From positions 1,240,001 to 1,304,000 of the forward strand of contig CAXXKR010000004.1 of the NCBI GenBank assembly GCA_963674955.2: a stretch of 64,000 nt of DNA, read 5' to 3'. This document shows positions 33,363 through 40,791 of this stretch, piece by piece. The position numbers and the translations under genes were made by a program. Every line of letters begins with the position of its first letter. Positions within the stretch are counted from its first letter, which is position 1. The notes beneath the pieces were generated by a model that did not search any database, was not told where the DNA came from, and saw nothing but the letters and a program-made list of their open reading frames with translations. This DNA is from G963674955 sp963674955 (lineage in GTDB: Bacteria; Desulfobacterota; Desulfovibrionia; Desulfovibrionales; Desulfovibrionaceae).

Positions 33363-34418
33363 ATGAGCAAGAAAATCGCCGCCGGTTTGGTGGGAGTCAC
33401 GGGCTACGCTGGAATGGAACTGGCGCGCATCCTTTGCGGCCACCCCGGCCTGGAACTGGTCCGGGCCACTTCAAGGGCCGAGGCCGGGAAAAAGCTTTCC
33501 GACATCTATCCCTTCCTGAACGGACTGGGGCCGGGCGACATTGAAATAAGCGAACCGGACGCGGCCGATCTGGGCCGGGCCTGCAAGATCGTGTTCCTGG
33601 CCGTTCCGCACAAGACGGCCATGGAAATCACGGCCAAACTCCTTGAACAGAACGTGAAGGTCGTTGACCTGAGCGCTGATTTCCGGCTCAGGGACAAGGA
33701 CGTGTACGAGAAATGGTACAAGACCGAGCATACCCGCACCGAACTGCTGTCCGACGCTGTCTACGGACTGCCGGAGCTGTACGCCGCAGACGTGGCCGGA
33801 GCCCATCTGGTGGCCAATCCGGGCTGCTATCCCACCTCGGCCATCCTTGGACTCTGCCCGGCCCTTGACAAGGGGCTGGTGGAGACCGACGGCATAGTGG
33901 TGGATTCCAAGTCCGGGACCACGGGCGCGGGGCGCAAGCCTTCGGTGGGCACGATGTTCTGTGAGGTCTCGGACACCTTCCGGGCCTACAACCTGGGCAA
34001 GCACCGCCACACCCCGGAGATCGAGCAGGAAGTCTCGCGCATCGCCGGGACCGAGATCACCCTGTCCTTCAACACGCATCTTCTGCCCATGAACCGGGGC
34101 ATCCTGACCACCACCTACACCCGGCTCAAGGAGGCGAAGAGCCTGGAACAGGTGCATAAAATTTATGATGATTTCTATGGGGACAAGCCCTGGGTCAGGG
34201 TCCTGCCCATGGGCACGCTGCCGGAAACGCGCTGGGTGCGGGGCACAATGTTCTGCGACATCGGCCTTGCGGTGGACCCGCGCACTTCAAGGCTGATCAT
34301 CGTCTCGGCCATCGACAACCTCTGCCGGGGCGCGTCCGGACAGGCCGTGGCCAACGCCAACCTGATGCTGGGCCTGCCCCTGGACCAGGGGCTTGACCTG
34401 GCCCCGCTCATGCCCTAG
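33363..34418 (+). CDS. argC: N-acetyl-gamma-glutamyl-phosphate reductase
   Basis: A 351-residue ArgC, the third step of arginine biosynthesis: NADPH-dependent reduction of N-acetylglutamyl phosphate to the semialdehyde. The NADP-binding start is GLVGVTGYAGMELARIL and the catalytic Cys lies in ANPGCYPTSAIL (about residue 155). SGTTGAGRKPS, GKHRHTPEIEQE and FNTHLLPMNRGIL complete the family pattern. No other arg gene is adjacent. The start was placed at the ATG at 33363 because the Rossmann strand begins there; longer frame extensions overlap the upstream gene. Confidence 0.95.
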   Translation: MSKKIAAGLVGVTGYAGMELARILCGHPGLELVRATSRAEAGKKLSDIYPFLNGLGPGDIEISEPDAADLGRACKIVFLAVPHKTAMEITAKLLEQNVKVVDLSADFRLRDKDVYEKWYKTEHTRTELLSDAVYGLPELYAADVAGAHLVANPGCYPTSAILGLCPALDKGLVETDGIVVDSKSGTTGAGRKPSVGTMFCEVSDTFRAYNLGKHRHTPEIEQEVSRIAGTEITLSFNTHLLPMNRGILTTTYTRLKEAKSLEQVHKIYDDFYGDKPWVRVLPMGTLPETRWVRGTMFCDIGLAVDPRTSRLIIVSAIDNLCRGASGQAVANANLMLGLPLDQGLDLAPLMP

Positions 34419-34436
34419 CCGAAACATCATACCATT

Positions 34437-34466
34437 AAAAAAACGCCCTCCTAAGAGGGCGTTTTC
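34437..34466 (+). terminator. Bidirectional terminator between argC and the GIY-YIG-like gene
   Basis: AAAACGCCCTC-CTAA-GAGGGCGTTTT is a perfect stem with A- and T-runs on either side, suited to ending both converging transcripts. Confidence 0.9.
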
Positions 34467-34475
34467 ATTTAATTG

Positions 34476-34790
34476 TTACCTTTCGCCGCAACAAGGTTGA
34501 TAATGATCGCGCAACTCTTGCTCAATCAACTTCCTGCCTTGCTGGTCCTGATTAAGGGTATAAATAACCGCAACGACAAGCTCGCCAATGTTAGCCTGTT
34601 GCCAACAAGAGCTTCTATCATGGTTTGATACCCGCTCATTGACATCGTTGGACTCACCCACGTCTATCACCGTCAGGGGATCCATATTCCGATCAGGAGA
34701 GGTCATAATTACATAAACACCAGACCTTTTTTCCAACTCATCAGCAGAAAAAAAGGGGCCAATAGCCTCATAATCACTTATTTTTATCAT
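34476..34790 (-). CDS. GIY-YIG-like nuclease-fold protein, small
   Basis: A 104-residue protein that fits the GIY-YIG fold: SGVYVIMTSP (GIY position), TVIDVGESNDVNERVSNHD (YIG-type strand-loop with DVG, then Arg and His), a tryptophan, and a Glu in LIEQELRDHY as the possible metal ligand. It would be a small DNA-processing domain with no partner domains. Flanks are more AT-rich than average, hinting at acquisition. The YIG motif is degenerate (DVG), so catalytic activity is uncertain. Confidence 0.55.
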   Translation of the reverse strand: MIKISDYEAIGPFFSADELEKRSGVYVIMTSPDRNMDPLTVIDVGESNDVNERVSNHDRSSCWQQANIGELVVAVIYTLNQDQQGRKLIEQELRDHYQPCCGER

Positions 34791-34819
34791 TATTTTCTTC
34801 TTCCTTAGAAGAAGTCGCC

Positions 34820-34948
34820 TTGACTTTTAACAGCACTCAGGTATTGTCTAGACATTGAGTGAGAGGGCTGTAAAGAAACCTGCAACGACTTCAGTTAGTG
34901 CGGGTTAGCCTAGAAGACGGTCAAATGTTGGCGCATTTGGCCGTTTTT
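34820..34948 (+). ncRNA. Candidate small RNA: promoter plus terminator without an ORF
   Basis: TTGACT (34820-34825) and TATTGT (34842-34847), spaced 16 bp, resemble a sigma-70 promoter. A hairpin with ACGGTCAAATG and CATTTGGCCGT arms followed by T5 ends about 34948. The transcript of roughly 90-95 nt between them contains no plausible gene. No known RNA family was recognised. Confidence 0.4.
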
Positions 34949-35107
34949 CGCTGTCAAACACAGTTGTCAGCCTCTGCCGATTTAATTTTCTTACATATCT
35001 ACCCTCCTGTTCATTGTTTAGCGTTTGCCCAAACGGAAAACAGCACGAAATATCTTTGATACAAATTCTAAAATAACTTTTTATTCTAATACCCTATTAT
35101 AACATAC
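34949..35107. other. AT-rich intergenic stretch
   Basis: Nothing recognisable was seen here; it separates the candidate small RNA from the nrdD terminator. Confidence 0.5.
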
Positions 35108-35148
35108 AAAAAAGAAGAGACTCCCCCAGTTGCACCAGAAGAGTCCCT
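35108..35148 (-). terminator. Probable terminator after nrdD
   Basis: On the minus strand GGGACTC pairs with GAGTCTC across a 17-base loop, followed by TTCTTTTTT. The stem is short, so confidence is moderate. Confidence 0.5.
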
Positions 35149-35201
35149 TTTGGACTATTTCGTTTTCAGACAAATAACCATACAGCTCCTACTGATATTC
35201 A

Positions 35202-37259
35202 TCAGCACCTGTCGCAGACTTCGCCGAAGACGATCCTGTCCTCGTACTCGGCCTGCTTGCCCTTGTTCCAGCGGGAGACCGGGCGGTAGTAGCCCACGAT
35301 GCGGGTATAGACCTCGGTTTCCGCGCCGCATTCCGGGCAGTCGAAATGCTCGCCCCGGATGTAGCCGTGCTCCTTGCAGATGGAAAAGGTCGGCGTGATG
35401 GACAGGTACGGCATCTTGGTGTTGGTGAAGGCCTTGATGATGAAGTGCTTCAAGGCTTTCAGGTCGGACACTGATTCGCCCAGGAAGGTATGGAACACGG
35501 TTCCGCCGGTATAGTGCGGCTGGAGCTTGTTCTGGTGTTCCAGGGCGAAGACCACATCGTCGGATATGCCCACGGGCAGGGCCGTGGAATTTGTGTAGTA
35601 GGGAGTGCCGTTGCCCTGGGTGATGATGTCCGCGTAAAGCCCCTTGTCGATCTTGGCCAGACGATAGCTGGTGCCCTCGGCCGGTGTGGCTTCAAGGTTG
35701 TACATGTTGCCGGTCTCTTCCTGAAAGCTGGCGGTCAGGTCGGCCAGATGGTCCAGCACCCTGCGCATCAGGCGAATGCCGGACGGGGTCTCAATGCCCT
35801 TGCCCAACAGATTCAAGCAAGCCTCGTGGCCGCCCAGCAGGCCGATGGTGGAAAAATGGCCCTTGAAGCCGTTGGTGAGATAGCGTCTGGACCAGGGGAA
35901 CATGCCGTTTTTCATGTTCTCGTTGATGACCTTGCGCTTGAACTCCAAAGATTCCTTGGCCAACTCCGCATACTCCGTAAGGAGATCAAAGAAATCATCC
36001 TCGCCCTGTGAGAGGTAGGCCAGCTTGGGCAGGTTGAGGGTGACCACGCCGATGGAGCCGGTCAGGTCGCCGGCGCCGAACAGTCCGCCGGTCTTTTTCC
36101 TGAGTTCGCGCAGGTCCATGCGCAGGCGGCAGCACATGGAGCGCACATCCTCGGGCGAGATGTCCGAGTTGATGAAGTTCTGGAAATAGGGAACCCCGTA
36201 CTTGGATGTCAGCTTGAGGAGCAGTTCGCCGATCTCGGATTCCCAGGGAAAGTCCGTTGTCACGTTGTACGTGGGAATGGGGAAGGAAAAGATGCGGCCG
36301 TGGTAGTCGCCGCTCAGCATGACCTCCAGGAAAGCCCTGTTGAACATGTCCTGCTCTTCGGTATACTCTCCGTACGTGGTGTCCGTGATCTTGCCGCCGA
36401 TGATCACTCCTTCCTTGGCAATGTGCTTGGGAGGGCGCAAATCCAGGGAAAGGTTGGTGAAGGGGCTTTGGCCGCCCCAGCGGGAGGTGGTGTTCAGGTT
36501 GAACACGAACTTCTGCATGGCCTGCAGCACCTGGTCATAGTTCAGGCCGTCGGCGCGGATGAAGGGGGCCAGGTATGTGTCCACGTTGTTGAAGGCCTGG
36601 GCTCCGGCCCATTCGTTCTGCAGGGTGCCCAAAAAATTGACCATCTGGCCCATGATGGAATCGAAATGCTTGGCCGGTCCGGCCGAGGAGCGCCCTTCGA
36701 GATTGAAGCCTTCAAGCAGCAAATCCCTGAGGCTCCAGCCCGCGCAATATCCGGCCAGGCCAAAGGAAAGGTCGTGGATGTGAAAATAGCCGTGGTCGTG
36801 GGCCAGCCTGATCTCTTCGGGATACTTTTCCAGGGCGTACCGGGCCTGGATGGTTCCGGAGAGATGGAGCATGAGACCCTGGAAGGAATGGGTCATGTTG
36901 GCGTTTTCAGAAACGCGCCAGTCCGCCTTGCCCAGATAATCGTCTATGGTTTCCTTGATGTCGAGGTATGCCTCTTTCTGCCCCCTGAGCTGCCTGCGCT
37001 TCTCGCGGTAGAGAACGTACTTGCGGGCCACGGCGTACTGCCTGGACTCCATGAGGACCAGCTCGACCATGTCCTGGACTTCCTCCTGCTCGGGGATGTC
37101 GATTCCGTCAAGCTTCTTCGCCACCTTGCCCGCCAGACGCTGGGCAAGAATGGGATCCTTTATGCCGCTGGCATTGAGGGCCTTGAAAATTGCATGTGCG
37201 ATGCGATCAGTGGACCAGGTCTCTAACCGGCCGTCCCTTTTCATTATCTGTTTCGGCAT
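35202..37259 (-). CDS. nrdD: Anaerobic ribonucleoside-triphosphate reductase (class III)
   Basis: A 685-residue class III reductase making deoxynucleotides without oxygen. It starts with an ATP-cone (PKQIMKRDGRLETWSTDRI, about residues 1-90), which would sense ATP/dATP. The barrel includes FHIHDLSFGLAGYCAGWSL and NLNTTSRWGGQSPFTN. Near the C-terminus are a zinc site (CKEHG…CPECG), the glycyl-radical loop RIVGYYRPVSRWN, and a final CDRC. The glycine is activated by NrdG, encoded just upstream with a 53-bp overlap. The nrdD ribosome-binding site (AGGAGGGACA) lies inside nrdG. Confidence 0.95.
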   Translation of the reverse strand: MPKQIMKRDGRLETWSTDRIAHAIFKALNASGIKDPILAQRLAGKVAKKLDGIDIPEQEEVQDMVELVLMESRQYAVARKYVLYREKRRQLRGQKEAYLDIKETIDDYLGKADWRVSENANMTHSFQGLMLHLSGTIQARYALEKYPEEIRLAHDHGYFHIHDLSFGLAGYCAGWSLRDLLLEGFNLEGRSSAGPAKHFDSIMGQMVNFLGTLQNEWAGAQAFNNVDTYLAPFIRADGLNYDQVLQAMQKFVFNLNTTSRWGGQSPFTNLSLDLRPPKHIAKEGVIIGGKITDTTYGEYTEEQDMFNRAFLEVMLSGDYHGRIFSFPIPTYNVTTDFPWESEIGELLLKLTSKYGVPYFQNFINSDISPEDVRSMCCRLRMDLRELRKKTGGLFGAGDLTGSIGVVTLNLPKLAYLSQGEDDFFDLLTEYAELAKESLEFKRKVINENMKNGMFPWSRRYLTNGFKGHFSTIGLLGGHEACLNLLGKGIETPSGIRLMRRVLDHLADLTASFQEETGNMYNLEATPAEGTSYRLAKIDKGLYADIITQGNGTPYYTNSTALPVGISDDVVFALEHQNKLQPHYTGGTVFHTFLGESVSDLKALKHFIIKAFTNTKMPYLSITPTFSICKEHGYIRGEHFDCPECGAETEVYTRIVGYYRPVSRWNKGKQAEYEDRIVFGEVCDRC

Positions 37260-37884
37260 TGTCCCTCCTGGGCGGTACGTATTCCTGAAGTGTCAAAGAA
37301 AACCCGCTGGGCAGATACCTGCGGGCCGTCTTTATGTCCTCGTTTGAAATTCCCGGAACTTTTGTAAGCCTGAAATAAAAGTTCCCATGAGCCTTTCTGG
37401 CCAGAGAGAATATCTCTTCCAGATTTTCCTTGGCCGTGTAGGCTTCCACGGCGTTGCCGGTCAGCTTCGGGTATTTGGCATAAGGCCCTTTCACGTCCAC
37501 GGCGAACTTGTCGACCAGATTGTAGCTCAGCAGTTCCCGAATGACCTTTGGCCGCATCCCGTTGCTGTCCATCTTCACGGGCAGGCCGAGCTTCTTGATT
37601 TCCCAGAGCAGCTCTCCGACACCGGGAACAGTGGTCGGCTCCCCGCCGGTGATGGTCACGCCCTCAAGCCACCTGCGCCTTTCGGCCAGAAAGGCCTTGA
37701 TATTCCGGTGCGGAATGACCGGCAGGCTGTCCATGTTCCAGGCCAAAGTTCCGTTGTGGCATGTGGGGCAACGCAAATTGCAGCCGCCGAGAAAAAGGAC
37801 GCAGCAAGTCCGGCCCGGCCAATCGCAAAGGCTAAGCCTTTCAAGACCGCGAATATATTTCCAGACTCCGGCAGGTTCATTCAT
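37207..37884 (-). CDS. nrdG: Anaerobic ribonucleotide reductase activating enzyme (radical SAM)
   Basis: A 225-residue radical SAM enzyme that installs the glycyl radical on NrdD. The cluster-binding motif is GGCNLRCPTCHN (Cys-x3-Cys-x2-Cys), preceded by LCDWPGRTCCVLFL and followed by VTITGGEPTTVPG, the SAM-binding GGE motif, and MDSNG. The length and motif order match the NrdG / pyruvate formate-lyase activase group. It overlaps the nrdD start by 53 bp. The ATG at 37884 has a weak ribosome-binding site. Confidence 0.93.
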   Translation of the reverse strand: MNEPAGVWKYIRGLERLSLCDWPGRTCCVLFLGGCNLRCPTCHNGTLAWNMDSLPVIPHRNIKAFLAERRRWLEGVTITGGEPTTVPGVGELLWEIKKLGLPVKMDSNGMRPKVIRELLSYNLVDKFAVDVKGPYAKYPKLTGNAVEAYTAKENLEEIFSLARKAHGNFYFRLTKVPGISNEDIKTARRYLPSGFSLTLQEYVPPRRDNAETDNEKGRPVRDLVH

Positions 37885-37953
37885 AATGCAAAAAGCGTCC
37901 TCTCGCCCCGATCCGCTCCCGGCTTCAAAGGCATATTAAACTGTCAGTTACTC

Positions 37954-38042
37954 AATGGTTTTTCAGCTGATGGCCCACCAACCCCGGTAATCGCCATGCC
38001 GGACAAGGGAATTATGTTCCGGCAGACACAGATAAAACCATT
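37954..38042 (-). promoter_or_regulatory. Candidate structured leader of nrdG-nrdD
   Basis: On the minus strand AATGGTTTT (38042-38034) can pair with AAAACCATT (37962-37954), enclosing a TGCCGGA/TCCGGCA hairpin and an ATGGC/GCCAT hairpin directly beside it. The result is a three-way junction about 70 nt upstream of the nrdG start. It does not fit any riboswitch consensus that I can recall. Confidence 0.35.
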
Positions 38043-38414
38043 TAAAGACTCGCCTAAACAAAGATCGCCCCGAAAAAGCGACTGCTTTGTGATGTAGATA
38101 AATAGACCAAACCCTGAATTTTGTACAGGGGGGTTTTCATAAATATTTGATCCCTCTACCTGTTTATTGGAGTTATAGAGAAATATGAGCGATTGGTGAT
38201 GAAATAATTTTTTTTTCCACAAGTCAGGATAAAACATCGAGTTGAAAATACAGGATTTTTTCTAGACTTAGTTTAGAAGTTTTTTTCCCCTGATATTTAG
38301 GGCGGAATGAAAATATACCTTGACAAAAAAATGTTAAATTACAAGTATATATAAAAAGTGGAAAACCTGACTGCCCCAAACCTGCAGAAATGTCCCTTCC
38401 GACGGCTTGAGACG
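38043..38414. other. AT-rich intergenic region upstream of nrdG
   Basis: No gene is convincing. It holds a terminator-like hairpin (CCCTG…CAGGG then G2T4) near 38112-38137, a long T/A-rich tract near 38205-38280, and a TTGACA at 38320-38325 without a good partner box. Confidence 0.4.
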
Positions 38415-38448
38415 GTCGTTTCAGGCCCAATTCAGACCCTGAAACGAC
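38415..38448. repeat. Perfect 11-bp inverted repeat
   Basis: GTCGTTTCAGG (38415-38425) and CCTGAAACGAC (38438-38448) form a perfect stem with a 12-base loop. There is no T-run on either side, so it is not an obvious terminator; an operator or RNA hairpin is possible. Confidence 0.6.
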
Positions 38449-38633
38449 ACATTAAAAACTACTGATCGTCACATTTTTTCCTTGAATAAAACTGTGGGAA
38501 AAAAACTATTCAACACTGAAATCAGCATGGCCATAGGCTGAAGAGTGAACCAAAGTTTCCCTTTTTCATGTCAGGTTCACCCCGGCCGATTGCCTGTACG
38601 GCATCTTGTCTCTTCTATGCGGATATTCCATCT

Positions 38634-38662
38634 TTGCAAAAACCCTTAAGACAAGGTAAAAT
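38634..38662 (+). promoter_or_regulatory. Candidate sigma-70 promoter
   Basis: TTGCAA (38634-38639) and TAAAAT (38657-38662) are spaced exactly 17 bp, 38 bp upstream of the small gene at 38701. Confidence 0.5.
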
Positions 38663-38700
38663 TTTTTCATGAATCGTCCGATCATACGGCAAGAAAACGC

Positions 38701-38907
38701 ATGAGATTTTTGCAATATATCAAAGCCGAGGGTTACGTCCCCTATGAAGGGGAGGTCGATGTCTCGGTCTACGAATATTTCAGGTGCGAAAATCCAGCCA
38801 AAGCGGTTTGGTACTATAGAAAAGGCAGCTACCAATGCATCGGCTGCCGCGAACAATGCGAAACCGACAGCCCGGTCGGATTCCAGGTCTTTCTGGGACA
38901 GGAATGA
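38701..38907 (+). CDS. Small Cys-rich protein of unknown function
   Basis: A 68-residue protein rich in Tyr and Cys, with a CIGCREQC cluster (three cysteines within seven residues) and another Cys on each side (FRCENP, CETD), suggesting a metal or Fe-S site. A good promoter lies just upstream, and its stop overlaps an ATG of the next gene (ATGA at 38904), which supports translation. The ribosome-binding site is weak. No family was recognised. Confidence 0.45.
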   Translation: MRFLQYIKAEGYVPYEGEVDVSVYEYFRCENPAKAVWYYRKGSYQCIGCREQCETDSPVGFQVFLGQE

Positions 38908-38909
38908 AT

Positions 38910-39455
38910 ATGCGCAACACCCTCTTGGTTCTGGTTCTTGCCGCCGCCCTCGCCCTGCCTCTTTCGGCGCAAGCAATGGGCCGCGACGACATGAACGTCT
39001 GCCTGTGCAAGCAGGTTCTGGCCAGGACGCTCTGCAAGGAGCCGGTAGACTTCAACTATGTGGGAAAAATCGGAGACGCCACCTATCTGCTGAACGTCTT
39101 CTACGGTTCCAAGGAGAGCAGGTTCTACTGCACCATGACGGAACGCAACATCGTCATCAACGGCAAGACCAAGCGCCAGCTCGTGCGCACCATTCCCTAC
39201 GAATACGATGCAAGCACCCTGAGCGCCACGGTCAACTATTCGGTGCCGGAATGCCCGGTGGGCAGGAAGATATACTGCCGTTCCTCCAAAACGCTCATGG
39301 ACAAGCGCAGGGACGAAGAGGACAAATTCTGGAACCGTCCGGTGCCGGAGATACTTGAAGACGAACTGAAATTCGGGATAGCCAGCGAACGCAACGCCAC
39401 AGAGGAGGATTTCACTATATCCCCCGAACCCGAAGAAACACCGCAGCAGCAATAA
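38910..39455 (+). CDS. Secreted Cys-containing protein of unknown function
   Basis: A 181-residue protein with a signal peptide (NTLLVLVLAAALALPLSAQA). The mature part has cysteines in CLCKQVLARTLC, FYCTMTE, PECPVG and YCRSS, likely forming disulfides in the periplasm. The C-terminal 45 residues are acidic and Pro/Gln-rich (ending EETPQQQ). The ATG at 38910 is best spaced from AGGA; an ATG at 38904 overlaps the upstream stop. Its last 41 bp overlap the convergent gene at 39415. Function unknown. Confidence 0.65.
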   Translation: MRNTLLVLVLAAALALPLSAQAMGRDDMNVCLCKQVLARTLCKEPVDFNYVGKIGDATYLLNVFYGSKESRFYCTMTERNIVINGKTKRQLVRTIPYEYDASTLSATVNYSVPECPVGRKIYCRSSKTLMDKRRDEEDKFWNRPVPEILEDELKFGIASERNATEEDFTISPEPEETPQQQ

Positions 39456-39720
39456 CCGCGGCGTAAAGAGGCCACCAGATTCCCGAATGGGCGCCCAAGG
39501 CCAAGGTGCCCACTATCAGGGCCAGAAGCCCCAGGACTTCCAGGCAGCGGGAGATAAGGCCAGCCCCCTTGAGGGACACGCCCTGTCTGATCCCGGCAAG
39601 ACGCGACTCCAGCGACGACCCTGGACGAGGATTTCGCTCGGATTGCAGCTTCCGGCCGCAGGCCTGGCAGAAACGGGAGTCTTCGGAATTTGATTCGCCG
39701 CATTTGACGCAAATTATCAT
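39415..39720 (-). CDS. Zinc-ribbon protein with C-terminal membrane segments
   Basis: A 101-residue protein. It opens with a zinc ribbon (ICVKCGESNSEDSRFCQACGRKL), followed by a basic linker and two hydrophobic stretches (CLEVLGLLALIVGTLALG and WPLYAAVIAAAVFL). This is similar in plan to the protein at 409-825. It converges on the secreted-protein gene with a 41-bp overlap. The role is unknown. Confidence 0.55.
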   Translation of the reverse strand: MIICVKCGESNSEDSRFCQACGRKLQSERNPRPGSSLESRLAGIRQGVSLKGAGLISRCLEVLGLLALIVGTLALGAHSGIWWPLYAAVIAAAVFLRVRGI

Positions 39721-39839
39721 CACCCCGTTTTGCAGGGTCCGGACCCGCAGGTCAAGGGCCGAAGACAAAGTTGACGCCAAACGGAAATTAGGTTTAGTGT
39801 CACGCAAACCGGAAACCATGCTATGCACCGGAGCCATTT

Positions 39840-40748
39840 TTGTTGAACACCCGCGACTCCAGGAACTCGGCAGTTCTGCATTTCGACGACATCCAGAAGC
39901 TGGACGGGGAAATCCGCGCCATCGCCCGGAGTATGGATTCCCGTTTTGATTTTTCCTTCTACGAAAAAACATTCACCGATGTTGTCAGCCTCTTCAAGGG
40001 CGAATACCCCGGCTACAAGGTCTGCAACACCCTTTACCACGACCTGAACCACACTTTGGCCGTTCTTCTGGCCTCCTTGCGCATGCTGCACGGCCGACAC
40101 CTTGAATCCAATTCCGCCACGGCCCGGGAAATCGAGCTATGCATGGCCGGAGCGTTGTTTCACGACTCCGGATACATCCAATCCGAAGACGAAAAGGAGG
40201 GGACCGGCGCACGCCACACCCTGACCCACATCTCGCGCAGCGTGGACTTCATGAAAAACTATTTTCTCGAACACGGTCGTTCCAAGGCCGATTCCAGCGA
40301 CTGCGAAAACATGATCCTCTGCACCAACGCCAGAACAAGGACCAAGGACATAAGCTTCAGCGGAGACAACATCCTGGCCCTGGGGCAAATCCTCGGCACA
40401 GCCGACGTAATCAGCCAAATGGCCGACGAGATATATCTGGAGAGACTTCCCCATCTCTACCGTGAGCTGCAAGAAGGGCAAATCACCGAATTCGATTCGG
40501 AGTACGACCTGTTCAAGAAAACCATAGGGTTTTACGGAATCATGGAAGAACGCATGGAAAAGGAACTGGGCAACATGATCCGTTACATGCGTACACACTT
40601 CAAGTCCTGGCTGGATGAAGACGAGGACTTCTATTTGAACTCGGTCCGAAAGAATCTGGATTATTTGCATTGCATCCTAGAGGAAAATGGCAAAGACTAC
40701 TGTTCCAGGCTCAGAAGAAAAAACAGCAGAACCATTTTGGGACTGTAG
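39840..40748 (+). CDS. HD-domain phosphohydrolase-like protein
   Basis: About 302 residues. An HD-superfamily metal site can be traced through YHDLNHT (about residue 65), ALFHDSGY (HD, about 105) and the following RHTLTHISRSVDFM, with an Asp later in ILGTADVISQMAD. Such domains hydrolyse phosphodiesters or nucleotide triphosphates. Similar short proteins are often annotated as metal-dependent phosphohydrolases or class 3-like cyclase effectors; the substrate here is unknown. The start is uncertain: TTG at 39840 is the first codon available, and the first ATG in frame lies about 30 residues later. Confidence 0.7.
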   Translation: MLNTRDSRNSAVLHFDDIQKLDGEIRAIARSMDSRFDFSFYEKTFTDVVSLFKGEYPGYKVCNTLYHDLNHTLAVLLASLRMLHGRHLESNSATAREIELCMAGALFHDSGYIQSEDEKEGTGARHTLTHISRSVDFMKNYFLEHGRSKADSSDCENMILCTNARTRTKDISFSGDNILALGQILGTADVISQMADEIYLERLPHLYRELQEGQITEFDSEYDLFKKTIGFYGIMEERMEKELGNMIRYMRTHFKSWLDEDEDFYLNSVRKNLDYLHCILEENGKDYCSRLRRKNSRTILGL

Positions 40749-40791
40749 CTTTGATTCGGGGCCAATCAAAGCATAAAAAAACTATCCAGAC

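Noticed and set aside
37944..37997. Short minus-strand frame MAITGVGGPSAEKPLSN in the nrdG leader
   Set aside because: No ribosome-binding site before its ATG; it overlaps paired regions of the candidate RNA structure.
37885..38100. Cobalamin or c-di-GMP riboswitch before nrdG
   Set aside because: The conserved B12-box and GEMM core sequences are not present on either strand.
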